From Neorhizobium alkalisoli (lineage in GTDB: Bacteria; Pseudomonadota; Alphaproteobacteria; Rhizobiales; Rhizobiaceae): a stretch of DNA of 64,000 nucleotides. The translations under genes and the position numbers were made by a program. The stretch's first letter is position 1; every line of letters starts with the position of its first letter. The notes beneath the pieces were generated by a model that saw nothing but the letters and a program-made list of their open reading frames with translations, was not told the DNA's origin and ran no database searches. Below, one piece after another: positions 29,371 to 38,279 of the stretch. Where the stretch lies: the NCBI RefSeq assembly GCF_002968635.1, contig NZ_PVBN01000003.1:124001-188000 (forward strand), read 5' to 3'.

Positions 29371-30150
29371 TCAGGCCGCGACGGGCTGCGCCGGTGCCTT
29401 GGCGCCTGTCATGAAGGCCACCGCATCCGACATCGTGTATTCCTTCGGATCGATGACTGTCAGCCGTTTGCCGAGGCGATGGATATGGATGCGATCGGCG
29501 ACTTCGAAGACATGCGGCATGTTGTGCGAAATCAGCACGATCGGCAAACCTCTCGCCCGAACGTCGAGGATGAGTTCGAGAACCTTGCGGCTTTCCTTCA
29601 CCCCAAGCGCAGCTGTCGGCTCGTCCATGATGACGACCTTGGAGCCGAAGGCCGCGGCCCGGGCGACGGCAACACCTTGCCGCTGACCGCCCGACAGGGT
29701 TTCGACCGCCTGATTGATGTTCTGGATCGTCATCAATCCCAGTTCGGAAAGTTTGTCGCGCGCCCGCTTTTCCATTGCCGGGCGATCGAGCATGCGAAAC
29801 CAGCTGCCGAGCACGCCCGGTTTGCGGATTTCGCGGCCGAGGAACATGTTGTCGGCAATCGAAAGGGCCGGGGACAGCGCGAGGTTCTGGTAGACCGTCT
29901 CGATGCCCGCTTCGCGCGCTTCCATGGGCGACCTGAACTGAACTTGCTTGCCGTCCAGCCTGATTTCCCCTTCATCGGGGGTAACCGCGCCCGATATGGC
30001 TTTGATCAGCGATGACTTTCCGGCGCCGTTGTCGCCGATGACGGCAAGGATTTCGCCCGGATAGAGATCGAAATCGGCGTAGTCCAGAGCGGTGACCCGC
30101 CCGTAACGCTTGACGAGGCCGCGAGCCGAAAGAATGGGTTCGATTGCCAT
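29371..30150 (-). CDS. frcA: Fructose-type ABC transporter ATP-binding protein
   Basis: A 259-residue single-domain ATPase of the CUT2 sugar class: Walker A GDNGAGKSS, signature LSGGQRQG and Walker B VVIMDEPTAALGV. Unlike RbsA it has only one nucleotide-binding domain, as in rhizobial FrcA. The ATG at 30150 lies one base after the frcC stop; upstream in-frame codons overlap frcC. In Ensifer meliloti a fructokinase gene frcK follows frcA; here a terminator follows instead. Confidence 0.88.
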   Translation of the reverse strand: MAIEPILSARGLVKRYGRVTALDYADFDLYPGEILAVIGDNGAGKSSLIKAISGAVTPDEGEIRLDGKQVQFRSPMEAREAGIETVYQNLALSPALSIADNMFLGREIRKPGVLGSWFRMLDRPAMEKRARDKLSELGLMTIQNINQAVETLSGGQRQGVAVARAAAFGSKVVIMDEPTAALGVKESRKVLELILDVRARGLPIVLISHNMPHVFEVADRIHIHRLGKRLTVIDPKEYTMSDAVAFMTGAKAPAQPVAA

Positions 30151-30151
30151 G

Positions 30152-31216
30152 TTACACCGACACCTTTCTGATCCACTGATCGACCGCAACGGCCGCGATG
30201 ATGAGAACACCGGTCAAAAGAACTTTCCATTGAGGATCTGCGCCGAGCATGTTGAGACCCATCGAAACGACCCCGACGATCATCGCGCCAAACAAGGTGC
30301 CGAGGATGGAGCCCCGGCCACCGAAGAGCGAGATGCCGCCGATCACAGTCGCGGTGATCGCCTGAAGGTTATAGTCGGTGACTGCTGCCGAAGGCGAAAT
30401 CGATCCGTTGCGGCCGATCGAGACCCATGCCGCAAAGGCCGCGATCACGCCGGAGATCGTATAGACTGCGAGCAGGACCCGCTTGGTCTGAATGCCGGAG
30501 AGCTTTGCTGCTTCGGGATCATCGCCAACGGCGTAGACATGCCTGCCCCAAGCCGTGTGATTGAGAATGTACCAGAGCACCAGAACAAGCAGGACCATAG
30601 CAATGACGCCGAGCGTCAAAACGGCAGTGCCAAGCCTGAAACTGATGGCGAAGAAATGCAGCAGGGGCGCCTGGGCGTCGACGTCGGCATCGCGAATGGT
30701 CTCGTTTGCCGAGTAAATGAAGTTCGTCGCCATGACGATGCTCCAGGTACCGAGCGTCACGATGAACGGCGGCAGCTTCATGAAGGCGACGAGGAAGCCG
30801 TTGAGCATGCCACAAAGACCGCCGACACCCATTCCGATCCCGATAGCGATTGGAGTGGGAATGCCGTAGGTGATAGCGCAGTTGCCCATGATGACGGCCG
30901 AAATGACCATGATGACGCCGATCGACAGATCGATGCCGGCGGTCAGGATGACGAGCGTCTGCGCAGCACCGAGAATACCGACGATCGCGATCTGCTGCAG
31001 GATAAGCGTCAGCGTATAGGACGAGAAGAAACGCCCACCGATCGCAACGCCGAAAATGATGATCGCCAGCACCAGGACGATCAGCGGCACTGCCGCCGGC
31101 GTCGAATGCAGAAAGTGCTGTGCTCGTTTGAGAAACGAAATTTCGCTGTGCTCGAAAGAGGCGACGTTCTTGTCGCTCTCATCAAGAACTCGTTCGAATT
31201 CCTGTGCTTCGGTCAT
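30152..31216 (-). CDS. frcC: Fructose-type ABC transporter permease
   Basis: A 354-residue BPD_transp_2 permease with around nine hydrophobic segments and the family pattern TAGIDLSIGVIMVISAVIMG. The long cytoplasmic N terminus (FERVLDESDKNVASFEHSEISFLKRAQ) is seen in rhizobial FrcC proteins. It is followed one base later by frcA and preceded by frcB with a hairpin between. Function: fructose uptake, and by analogy possibly ribose and mannose. Confidence 0.9.
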   Translation of the reverse strand: MTEAQEFERVLDESDKNVASFEHSEISFLKRAQHFLHSTPAAVPLIVLVLAIIIFGVAIGGRFFSSYTLTLILQQIAIVGILGAAQTLVILTAGIDLSIGVIMVISAVIMGNCAITYGIPTPIAIGIGMGVGGLCGMLNGFLVAFMKLPPFIVTLGTWSIVMATNFIYSANETIRDADVDAQAPLLHFFAISFRLGTAVLTLGVIAMVLLVLVLWYILNHTAWGRHVYAVGDDPEAAKLSGIQTKRVLLAVYTISGVIAAFAAWVSIGRNGSISPSAAVTDYNLQAITATVIGGISLFGGRGSILGTLFGAMIVGVVSMGLNMLGADPQWKVLLTGVLIIAAVAVDQWIRKVSV

Positions 31217-31309
31217 GTTTCCTCCTCGGCCTACGCGCCTGGCGCGCAGAAGCTCTACCCCTCACCCCGCTCTTCCGTCGGTCGGGTAACGGCCATCGTC
31301 GGTTCAAAG

Positions 31310-31333
31310 CGGCCGGGGATCAAACCCCGGCCG
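31310..31333 (-). promoter_or_regulatory. Hairpin between frcB and frcC
   Basis: CGGCCGGGG (31310-31318) pairs perfectly with CCCCGGCCG (31325-31333) around a six-base loop, 20 bases after the frcB stop on the minus strand. No T tract follows. It probably supports high frcB mRNA levels relative to frcC and frcA. Confidence 0.6.
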
Positions 31334-31352
31334 GTTGCCTATTCAGCGCGGG

Positions 31353-32378
31353 TCAGCCCCAGCACTTGGCCGTGCCTTCCTTGGTGTCGATCGACTTGAC
31401 ACCAGACACTGGCTTGTCGGTCACCAGCGAAACGCCGGTATCGAAGAAGGACTTGCCTTCGGTCGGCTTCGGCTTTTCCTTGGTGTCGGCGAACTTCTTG
31501 ATCGCTTCGATGCCGAGGGACGCCATGAGCAGCGGATACTGCTGCGAGGTGGCGCCGATGACGCCTTCCTTGACGGACTTGACGCCGGGGCATCCGCCGT
31601 CGACGGAGACGATCAGGACGTTCTTTTCCATCCCGACTGCCTTGAGCGCCTGATAGGCACCAACTGCCGCCGGTTCATTGATCGTGTGGATGACGTTGAT
31701 GCTCGGATCCTTCTGAAGAAGGTTTTCCATGGCCTTGCGGCCGCCTTCTTCGTTGCCGTTGGTCACGTCATGACCGACCACGCGGGGATCGTTCTCGTCG
31801 CCGATCTTGTTCGGATCCTTGGGGTCGATGCCGAAGCCGATCATGAAGCCCTGGTCGCGCAATACGTCGACGGTCGGCTGCGACGGCGTCAGGTCCAGGA
31901 AGCCCACTTTCGCATCCTTGGCCTTGTCGCCAAGCGTTTCCTTGGCCCACTGGCCAATGAGTTTGCCGGCAAGCAGGTTGTCGGTTGCAAACGTCGCGTC
32001 GGCAGCATTGGCAGGGTCGAGCGGCGTGTCGAGTGCAATCACGAGCAGGCCTGCGTCCCGCGCCTTCTTGACCGAGGAGACGATGCCCTTGGTATCGGAG
32101 GCGGTGATCAGAATGCCCTTGGCGCCGTCGGCGATGCAGCTTTCGATAGCAGCGACCTGGCTTTCGCTGTCGCCATCGATCTTGCCCGCATAGGACTTCA
32201 AGGTCACGCCGAGTTCTTTGGCCTTGGCGGTCGCACCTTCCTTCATCTTGACGAAGAAGGGGTTGGTGTCGGTCTTGGTGATCAGGCAGGCGGAAACATC
32301 AGCCGCATGCGCAGGTGCAGAAAAGGCAACGCCAAGGGCAAGTGCGCCGAATGCGGTGGAAAGTACAGATTTCTTCAT
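31353..32378 (-). CDS. frcB: Periplasmic fructose-binding protein
   Basis: A 341-residue secreted protein: signal peptide of 25 residues ending SAPAHA, then a Peripla_BP_4 fold beginning [17 protein letters not shown]. Segments such as [36 protein letters not shown] and [16 protein letters not shown] match FrcB of Ensifer meliloti as I know it. It is the first gene of frcBCA and is divergent from the ROK regulator gene. Confidence 0.92.
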   Translation of the reverse strand: MKKSVLSTAFGALALGVAFSAPAHAADVSACLITKTDTNPFFVKMKEGATAKAKELGVTLKSYAGKIDGDSESQVAAIESCIADGAKGILITASDTKGIVSSVKKARDAGLLVIALDTPLDPANAADATFATDNLLAGKLIGQWAKETLGDKAKDAKVGFLDLTPSQPTVDVLRDQGFMIGFGIDPKDPNKIGDENDPRVVGHDVTNGNEEGGRKAMENLLQKDPSINVIHTINEPAAVGAYQALKAVGMEKNVLIVSVDGGCPGVKSVKEGVIGATSQQYPLLMASLGIEAIKKFADTKEKPKPTEGKSFFDTGVSLVTDKPVSGVKSIDTKEGTAKCWG

Positions 32379-32518
32379 GGTCTCCTCCCAGAGTTAACGC
32401 TGTCCGTCACGCGGACCGATGAACGGCGCAGGTGCCAAATTTAACAGGTGTCTCCTCCAGCCCGTCCTGCACTCTTACATCGACAATTAAGAACAAATAA
32501 AAAGCGGCTGTCAATAAT

Positions 32519-32535
32519 TAATTCCGATTGAATTA
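32519..32535. promoter_or_regulatory. Candidate operator between frcB and the ROK regulator
   Basis: TAATTC (32519-32524) and GAATTA (32530-32535) are inverted arms with a five-base spacer; a wider AATAATT/AATTATT pair (32513-32537) frames the same place. The site is in the AT-rich centre of the divergent promoter region, where an autoregulating repressor would bind. Otherwise 32379-32682 shows no gene. Confidence 0.45.
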
Positions 32536-32682
32536 TTTATCTGCCGTGCGATAGTTTGCGCGGAGGAGCTTCACGGCCAGGGAATTCCAAGAGTGCGACA
32601 ACCAGAGATTTTGATCACTGTCGGGAAGACATTTCGAAATTGAGGCAAGCCCGCGATGGCCGATGATCTGGGAGGAAAGCCG

Positions 32683-33924
32683 ATGACGGTTTCAGAGGGC
32701 GCGGGGCACGCCCAAGCGCTGCCGGGTAACCTTACCGGTGGCGCCAACCAGGTGCGTGTCAGGGCCTATAACGAAAGGCTGGTTCTTTCACTGGTGCGTC
32801 TGAACGGCTCCATGTCGAAAGCCGATATCACCAGACGGAGTGGGCTGTCTGCACAGACCGTTTCCGTGATCATGCGATCGCTGGAGAAGGACGGGCTTCT
32901 TTTGCGCGGAGAGCCGGTACGCGGCCGGGTCGGTCAGCCCTCGGTGCCGATGCGGCTTAACCCGGATGCCGTCTATTCGTTTGGGGTCAAGATCGGCCGC
33001 CGCAGTGCGGATCTGGTGCTGATGGACTTCATGGGCAAGATAAGGCGTCAGTATCATGAGACCTACGCCTATCCACAGCCTGCGAAAATCCTGGAAATCA
33101 TCATCTCCGGAATCGAGCGTCTCGAATCGGAGATGGACGATGCAGAGCGCGGCCGCATCGCCGGCATTGGCGTCGCCGCGCCATTCGAGCTTTGGAACTG
33201 GGCGGACGAGGTAGGTGCTCCGGCTGGGGCGATGGAAGTCTGGCGTAGTTTCGATCTGCAGGGCGAAATTGCTCACCGTGTGCGGCACGCCGTTTATCTT
33301 CAGAACGATGCGACAAGCGCTTGTGGTGCCGAACTCGTTTTTGGCGTTGGCCCGGCCTATCCGGATTTCGTCTATTTTTTTATCGGATCGTTTATTGGCG
33401 GCGGGATCGTTCTCAATTCAGCGATCTTCTCCGGCCGCACCGGAACGGCGGGTGCGGTCGGTCCATTGCCGGTTCGCGGCAAGGGAGGCGAGACGCGGCA
33501 GCTGCTTGATATTGCCTCCATCTTCGTCCTGGAAAACCTGTTGCACGAACGGGGCATCGATCCGCAGCCGCTCTGGTATTCTGCAGACGGCTGGATCGAT
33601 TTTGGGGAGCCTCTGGATCTCTGGATTCAGCAGACGGCGGATGCGCTGGCCCAGGCGATCATCGCGGCAGCCTCGATCATCGATTTCGGCGCAGCGGTAA
33701 TCGATGGCGGATTCCCCGACTGGGTCCGCAAGCGGATCGTCAGCGCCACCATCGATGCGGTTGGCAGACTGGACCTGCAGGGCGTGATCATTCCTGATAT
33801 CGTCGCAGGCAAGGTCGGTTCGCAGGCAAGAGCGATCGGCGGCGCCAGCCTGCCGATCTTTGCCAAATATCTCACCGATCAGAGCGTCTTGTTCAAGGAA
33901 GTCAGCGGCGCACCGCCCCTATAA
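32683..33924 (+). CDS. frcR: ROK-family transcriptional regulator of the fructose importer
   Basis: A 413-residue regulator: N-terminal MarR-like winged helix (about 30-90, with SKADITRRSGLSAQTVSVIMRSL) and a ROK domain that binds sugar. ROK features are partly kept (GVKIGRRSADLVLMD, ATSACGAELVFG, GSFIGGGIVL) but the zinc motif with several cysteines seen in ROK kinases and NagC is missing, so kinase activity is unlikely. GGGAGGA lies before the ATG at 32683; an ATG nine codons earlier is also possible. It is divergent from frcB. Confidence 0.88.
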   Translation: MTVSEGAGHAQALPGNLTGGANQVRVRAYNERLVLSLVRLNGSMSKADITRRSGLSAQTVSVIMRSLEKDGLLLRGEPVRGRVGQPSVPMRLNPDAVYSFGVKIGRRSADLVLMDFMGKIRRQYHETYAYPQPAKILEIIISGIERLESEMDDAERGRIAGIGVAAPFELWNWADEVGAPAGAMEVWRSFDLQGEIAHRVRHAVYLQNDATSACGAELVFGVGPAYPDFVYFFIGSFIGGGIVLNSAIFSGRTGTAGAVGPLPVRGKGGETRQLLDIASIFVLENLLHERGIDPQPLWYSADGWIDFGEPLDLWIQQTADALAQAIIAAASIIDFGAAVIDGGFPDWVRKRIVSATIDAVGRLDLQGVIIPDIVAGKVGSQARAIGGASLPIFAKYLTDQSVLFKEVSGAPPL

Positions 33925-33951
33925 ATCTGCTTGCCGGCGCCGGGTGCAGGA

Positions 33952-35148
33952 TCACGCGAGCCCATATGTGCTGTGGGACAGCGCGCGCTCGATACCGCGC
34001 AGCTCCGCAAGCCCTTTCAGCCGTCCGATTGCCGGATAGCCTGGTTGCGCACCGCGCTTGAGATCGTCGAGAATTTCCTGCCCGTGGTCCGGACGCATCG
34101 GGATCTGATGATCCGGGCGCCCTTGCGCCTTGCGGCGCTTCTCTTCGGCGAGCAGTTCAGCGATGACCGCGACCATGTCCGTATCGCCTTCAAGATGCTC
34201 GTCTTCGAAAAACGAGCAGGGTGTGCCTTCCTCTTCACGATGAACGTTGCGCAGGTGGACGAAATGGATGCGCGGGGCGAGGCGTTTGACCATTCCCGGC
34301 AGGTCGTTGGAGGCGCGCGCGCCGAGCGAACCCGTGCAGAAAGTAACGCCATTTGCCGGGCTATCCACGGCATTTAGCATATGAAGGTAATCCTCTTCGC
34401 TGGAGAGAATACGCGGCAACCCAAGCAATGCCCACGGCGGATCGTCCGGATGAGCGCAGATGTTGATGCCGACACTTTCGGCCACCGGCGTGACTTCCGA
34501 CAGGAAGTCGATGAGATGCCGCTGTAGTTTTTCGCGCGTGATACCGGAGTAGGTCTGCAAAAGTTCGAGCAGTTGCGGCAGCGTATAACCGTCCGCGGAG
34601 CCGGGAAGTCCTGCGCCGATGTTCTTCGAAAGCCCGGTGCGTCGCTCGTCGGACATTTCGGCAAATCGGCTTGCTGCCTTTTCCCGAATCGCCTCCGCGT
34701 AATCTTCGGCGGCGCCGGGTCGCTTAAGGAGATGAATGTCGAAGGCGACAAAGTCGATGAGATCGAAACGCATCGCCTTGGCGCCATGGCGGGCCGTCCA
34801 TCGCAAATCCGTGCGGGTCCAGTCGAGCACCGGCATGAAGTTGTAGCAAACGGTGCGGATGCCCGAGGCCGACAAACGCCGGAGTGTTTCTTGCCAATTT
34901 GCGAGATGACTGCGCCAGTCGCCGGTTTGGGTCTTGATGCTTTCGGAGACAGGCACACTCTCCACCACATCCCAGATCAGGCCGCCGGCCTTGATCTCCT
35001 TGTGACGCCTGACGATCTCGTCGATCGGCCAGACTTCGCCGGTCGGGATATGATGAAGTGCGCTGACAATCCCTTGTGCTCCGGCCTGAGCGGCGTCCTG
35101 TACGCTTACCTTGTCGATCGGGCCGAACCACCGCCACGTATGTCTCAT
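33952..35148 (-). CDS. uxuA: D-Mannonate dehydratase
   Basis: A 398-residue TIM-barrel enzyme that dehydrates D-mannonate to 2-keto-3-deoxy-D-gluconate. It shows the UxuA hallmarks: RWFGPIDKV at the N terminus, CYNFMPVLDWTRTDL, the metal region ICAHPDDPPWALLGLPRI and FCTGSLGARASND, and HLRNVHRE near the C terminus. The ATG at 35148 has GAGG upstream; the codon before it is TTG. It is the last gene of a minus-strand hexuronate operon with a TRAP transporter and ends 27 bases from the convergent ROK regulator gene. Confidence 0.95.
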   Translation of the reverse strand: MRHTWRWFGPIDKVSVQDAAQAGAQGIVSALHHIPTGEVWPIDEIVRRHKEIKAGGLIWDVVESVPVSESIKTQTGDWRSHLANWQETLRRLSASGIRTVCYNFMPVLDWTRTDLRWTARHGAKAMRFDLIDFVAFDIHLLKRPGAAEDYAEAIREKAASRFAEMSDERRTGLSKNIGAGLPGSADGYTLPQLLELLQTYSGITREKLQRHLIDFLSEVTPVAESVGINICAHPDDPPWALLGLPRILSSEEDYLHMLNAVDSPANGVTFCTGSLGARASNDLPGMVKRLAPRIHFVHLRNVHREEEGTPCSFFEDEHLEGDTDMVAVIAELLAEEKRRKAQGRPDHQIPMRPDHGQEILDDLKRGAQPGYPAIGRLKGLAELRGIERALSHSTYGLA

Positions 35149-35172
35149 CAAAATATCCTCAAACGGGCCTTT

Positions 35173-36216
35173 TCAGGCGAGAAATGTCAGTTGCACCTTG
35201 CAGGCTGCGGAACGATCTCCCGCCTGCTCGAAGGCGGCAAGCGCTTCGCTAATCGGGAAAGTGTGGGAGATGATCGGTCGCACATCGATCCTGCGGCTGG
35301 AGATGAGATCGACGGCAACCGAAAATTCCCTGTCGAACCGTTGGGAGCCGATCCAGCGCAACTCTTTGCCGACCAGCGCATTGAGCGGAACAGCCGTATC
35401 ACCGGTAACACCCACCTGAACGATCAGTCCGCGAGGCCTGACCGTGGCGATTGCACTGCGAATCGCCGGCGCCGCGGCCGAGCATTCGAAGGCAACGTCG
35501 AACTGTCCCCTGTCCTTTTCATACAGGGCGAGTTCCGCTGTGTTTTTCACGGCGTTGATGGCACTGCTGGCGCCCATGGCAGACGCCCGCTCCAGGGCCG
35601 CATCCATGAGGTCGGTGACGACGATCTCTGCGGCGCCGGCATGGCGCGCCGCGGCAACGACCAGTGCGCCGATTGGCCCTGCACCGGTAACGAGCACTCT
35701 TTTCCCGGACAACTCCCCCGCCTGGGTGACCGCATGCAGGCAGACCGCGAGCGGTTCGGCGCAGGCAGCCTCGCCGGCGCTGACTGCCTCGCCTGCCGGA
35801 TGGCATTGGATTGCCGGCACCACCAGATAGTCGCGGAACATGCCTTGTGCATGGGGAAGACGCATGGCGCTCCCCATGAATTGCATGTCGAGGCAGTGGA
35901 TAGGCAATCCCTCCCTGCAGAAGCGGCAATGGCCGCAAGGTTGGCTGGGATTGACCGAAACCAACTGGCCGATCCGAAAGTCGGAAACACCTGGTCCCAA
36001 GGTTTCCACATGCCCTGCCGCCTCGTGCCCGGGAATGATCGGCTCGCGCACCCGGACGGGACCGAAACCGCCGTCCTGGTAGTAGTGGAGGTCGGAGCCG
36101 CAGATGCCGCCCGCCGCCATCCTCAACACGATCTCGCCTTCGCGAGGGGTCGGCACCGGTCCCTCCTCGATCCGCAGGTCTCGCGCTCCGTATAGCCGTG
36201 CGAAACGTGTCCGCAT
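35173..36216 (-). CDS. Zinc-dependent MDR dehydrogenase, L-idonate/L-gulonate 5-dehydrogenase type
   Basis: A 347-residue zinc alcohol dehydrogenase-family enzyme. Catalytic-zinc elements GGICGSDLHYY and PGHEAAGHV, the structural-zinc cysteines in CGHCRFCREGLPIHC, and the NAD motif GAGPIGALVV are present. The family includes L-idonate 5-dehydrogenase (IdnD) and L-gulonate 5-dehydrogenase (RspB). Placement between a TRAP transporter for sugar acids and uxuA suggests oxidation of an aldonate (idonate, gulonate or mannonate) at C5, but which one is open. The start is nine bases after the TRAP permease stop. Confidence 0.85.
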   Translation of the reverse strand: MRTRFARLYGARDLRIEEGPVPTPREGEIVLRMAAGGICGSDLHYYQDGGFGPVRVREPIIPGHEAAGHVETLGPGVSDFRIGQLVSVNPSQPCGHCRFCREGLPIHCLDMQFMGSAMRLPHAQGMFRDYLVVPAIQCHPAGEAVSAGEAACAEPLAVCLHAVTQAGELSGKRVLVTGAGPIGALVVAAARHAGAAEIVVTDLMDAALERASAMGASSAINAVKNTAELALYEKDRGQFDVAFECSAAAPAIRSAIATVRPRGLIVQVGVTGDTAVPLNALVGKELRWIGSQRFDREFSVAVDLISSRRIDVRPIISHTFPISEALAAFEQAGDRSAACKVQLTFLA

Positions 36217-36225
36217 GTCAGCTCC

Positions 36226-37638
36226 TCAATCGCCCCGGATGAGGCCGAATTCCGTCGGCAGCCAGAGCGTGATCGCCGGAACGAAGGTGATCAGGATGAG
36301 TGCAATGAACAACGGCACCAGCCAAGGCAGGATCGCCATCGTCGTACGCTCCACCGACAACTTTGCAACGCGCGACAGCACGAAAAGCACCATGCCAAGC
36401 GGGGGATGAAGGAGCCCGATCATCAGGTTGAGCGTCATGATCAGGCCGAAGTGCACCGGATCGATGTCGAACTGCAATACCAGAGGCAGCAGGATAGGCA
36501 CCAGAATGGTGATCGCCGCAATCGTATCCAGGAAGCAGCCGACGAAGAGCATAAGAAGATTGACGAGGATCAGGAAAACCCACTTGTTGTCGGTGATCGT
36601 CAGGATCGCACCCGAAAGCATCTGGGCTGCTTGGCTGACGGTCAGGAGCCAGGCGAAGATCGATGCGGCCGTGACAATGAACAGAACCGAGGCGGTCGTC
36701 TCGATGGTGTCGAACGTGGCGCGGGCCAACGTGGACATCGTCATGGTTCGATAGCGCACGAGGCCGAGGAAAAGCGACCAGAGAACCGCTGCAACGGCCG
36801 CTTCTGTCGGCGTAAACCAGCCCATGGTCATGCCGCCGATCAGGATGACCGGCGTCATCAGTGCCAGAACGGCCGAGAAGTCGAAGTACCAGTCGATGGC
36901 AAGCAGCACCACCAGCGCGATGCCGACAGCGAGATTGATGGAGACGCCCGCAGACATCAGCAGGTAGATCAGCAGCGGAATAGCGAAGACGACGACGACT
37001 TCCAGGGATGCCGATCCGAGCTGGCGAAGATTGAAAGGCGTGTCCGAGCCCCAGCCCTTGATGAAGGCGAAAACCGCCACAGTAATCATCATCAGCAGGG
37101 TCATGACCACGCCGGGAACGATGCCTGCCATGAACAAGGCGCCGATCGAGACGTTCGCCATCATGCCATAGATGACGAAAGGCAGCGACGGCGGGAAGAT
37201 CGGCCCGAGCGTCGCCGAGGCGGCAGTCACACCGACTGCTGCCTCGACCGGATAGCCGTGATCCTTCATCGCCTTGATTTCGATGGTGCCGATGCCGGCG
37301 GCATCGGCAAGTGCGGTGCCGGACATGCCCGAGAAGATGACGGAACCGATGATGTTGACCTGTGCCAGGCCGCCCCTCATCCAGCCGACGAGGGCAACTG
37401 CGAAGGAATAGATACGTCCGGTAACGCCTGCCGAATTCATCAGATTGCCGGCGAGGATGAAAAAGGGAACGGCGAGCAGGGGGAAACTCTCGACGCCGGC
37501 GATCATTCGCTGCGCAGCGATGATGTCCGGGGCAACACCGTAGAGAACAAGGTAGAGCACTGAGGCTACGGCCATGGAGATGGCAACAGGTACGCCCACG
37601 AGCATCAGGGCGAGGAAGGAACCAACGAGCAGCAACAT
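36226..37638 (-). CDS. TRAP transporter large permease (DctM type)
   Basis: A 470-residue inner-membrane protein with about 12 hydrophobic segments and the DctM family signatures GNLMNSAGVTGRIYSFA and GSVIFSGMSGTALADAAGIG. It is somewhat longer than the usual 425-440 residues because of extra central helices. It follows the small permease after five bases and forms the Na+-coupled translocation channel fed by the binding protein at 38280-39254. Confidence 0.92.
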   Translation of the reverse strand: MLLLVGSFLALMLVGVPVAISMAVASVLYLVLYGVAPDIIAAQRMIAGVESFPLLAVPFFILAGNLMNSAGVTGRIYSFAVALVGWMRGGLAQVNIIGSVIFSGMSGTALADAAGIGTIEIKAMKDHGYPVEAAVGVTAASATLGPIFPPSLPFVIYGMMANVSIGALFMAGIVPGVVMTLLMMITVAVFAFIKGWGSDTPFNLRQLGSASLEVVVVFAIPLLIYLLMSAGVSINLAVGIALVVLLAIDWYFDFSAVLALMTPVILIGGMTMGWFTPTEAAVAAVLWSLFLGLVRYRTMTMSTLARATFDTIETTASVLFIVTAASIFAWLLTVSQAAQMLSGAILTITDNKWVFLILVNLLMLFVGCFLDTIAAITILVPILLPLVLQFDIDPVHFGLIMTLNLMIGLLHPPLGMVLFVLSRVAKLSVERTTMAILPWLVPLFIALILITFVPAITLWLPTEFGLIRGD

Positions 37639-37643
37639 GACGA

Positions 37644-38216
37644 TTAGTCCTCGAGCTTCTGGAACATTTCAGGCCGTTCGAGAACGGAATAGCCGCGGCG
37701 CAGATTGCCGACGAAAACCTGGATGGAGCGGATGAGCATAAGGGCGAAGCCAGCCATGACGCTGTAAAAGACGATGTTTCGGGGCAGGTCGATCGTCACC
37801 ATGCGTTCATGGGCGACAATCTCGACATAGCGCCACATCAGCCAGCAGGCATAGGCGAAGAAGGCGATACGGACGAGATCGACAAAGATCGATAGCGCCC
37901 GCGCCAATGGGCCAGGCAGATAGTGATAAAGCACGTCCACCTGAATATGGCGCGAGACCCGCACACACATCGCCGATCCGAGAAAGACGACGCCGATCAG
38001 ACAATTGATCGCGATCTCCTCGGTCCAGGCATAGGAGTCGTTGAGGACGTAGCGGGTGAAGAACTGCAGGAAAACGCAGCCCGTCATCAACCAGAAGACT
38101 ATGAGCGTCAGCCAATCTTCAAAGCCGTAATCGGAGACATGCGCCGTCGGCGCGGTATCTTCAAAGGTATGGGCGATCTCTTCCGGGGTAATCTGGCTAT
38201 GGATTTCTTTTGACAT
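37644..38216 (-). CDS. TRAP transporter small permease (DctQ type)
   Basis: A 190-residue membrane protein with four predicted TM segments and the DctQ patterns FTRYVLNDSYAWTEEIAINCLIGVVFLGSA in its second and third helices. The N-terminal 35 residues are hydrophilic. The ATG at 38216 is taken as start; the ribosome site is weak (GGATG), and an in-frame TTG lies five codons upstream. It is the second gene of the TRAP set, after the binding-protein gene and a hairpin. Confidence 0.9.
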   Translation of the reverse strand: MSKEIHSQITPEEIAHTFEDTAPTAHVSDYGFEDWLTLIVFWLMTGCVFLQFFTRYVLNDSYAWTEEIAINCLIGVVFLGSAMCVRVSRHIQVDVLYHYLPGPLARALSIFVDLVRIAFFAYACWLMWRYVEIVAHERMVTIDLPRNIVFYSVMAGFALMLIRSIQVFVGNLRRGYSVLERPEMFQKLED

Positions 38217-38243
38217 CGTGACATCCGGCAATGGCGGGAGAGG

Positions 38244-38267
38244 GCCGGCCCCCGTTGAGGGACCGGC
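38244..38267 (-). promoter_or_regulatory. Hairpin after the TRAP binding-protein gene
   Basis: GCCGGCCC (38244-38251) pairs with GGG-A-CCGGC (38259-38267), eight pairs with a single bulged A and a seven-base loop. It lies 13 bases after the binding-protein stop on the minus strand and has no T tract. Confidence 0.5.
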
Positions 38268-38279
38268 GGTGTCGCACGA

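Noticed and set aside
30110..31399. 429-codon antisense frame across frcC
   Set aside because: Extremely Asp/Arg/His-rich, the usual mirror of a hydrophobic permease.
34573..36195. 540-codon open frame antisense to uxuA and the MDR dehydrogenase
   Set aside because: It spans two convincing genes and their junction and has no recognisable domain or ribosome site.
36406..37563. 385-codon antisense frame in the TRAP large permease
   Set aside because: Hydrophilic mirror of a 12-helix membrane protein, with no family features.
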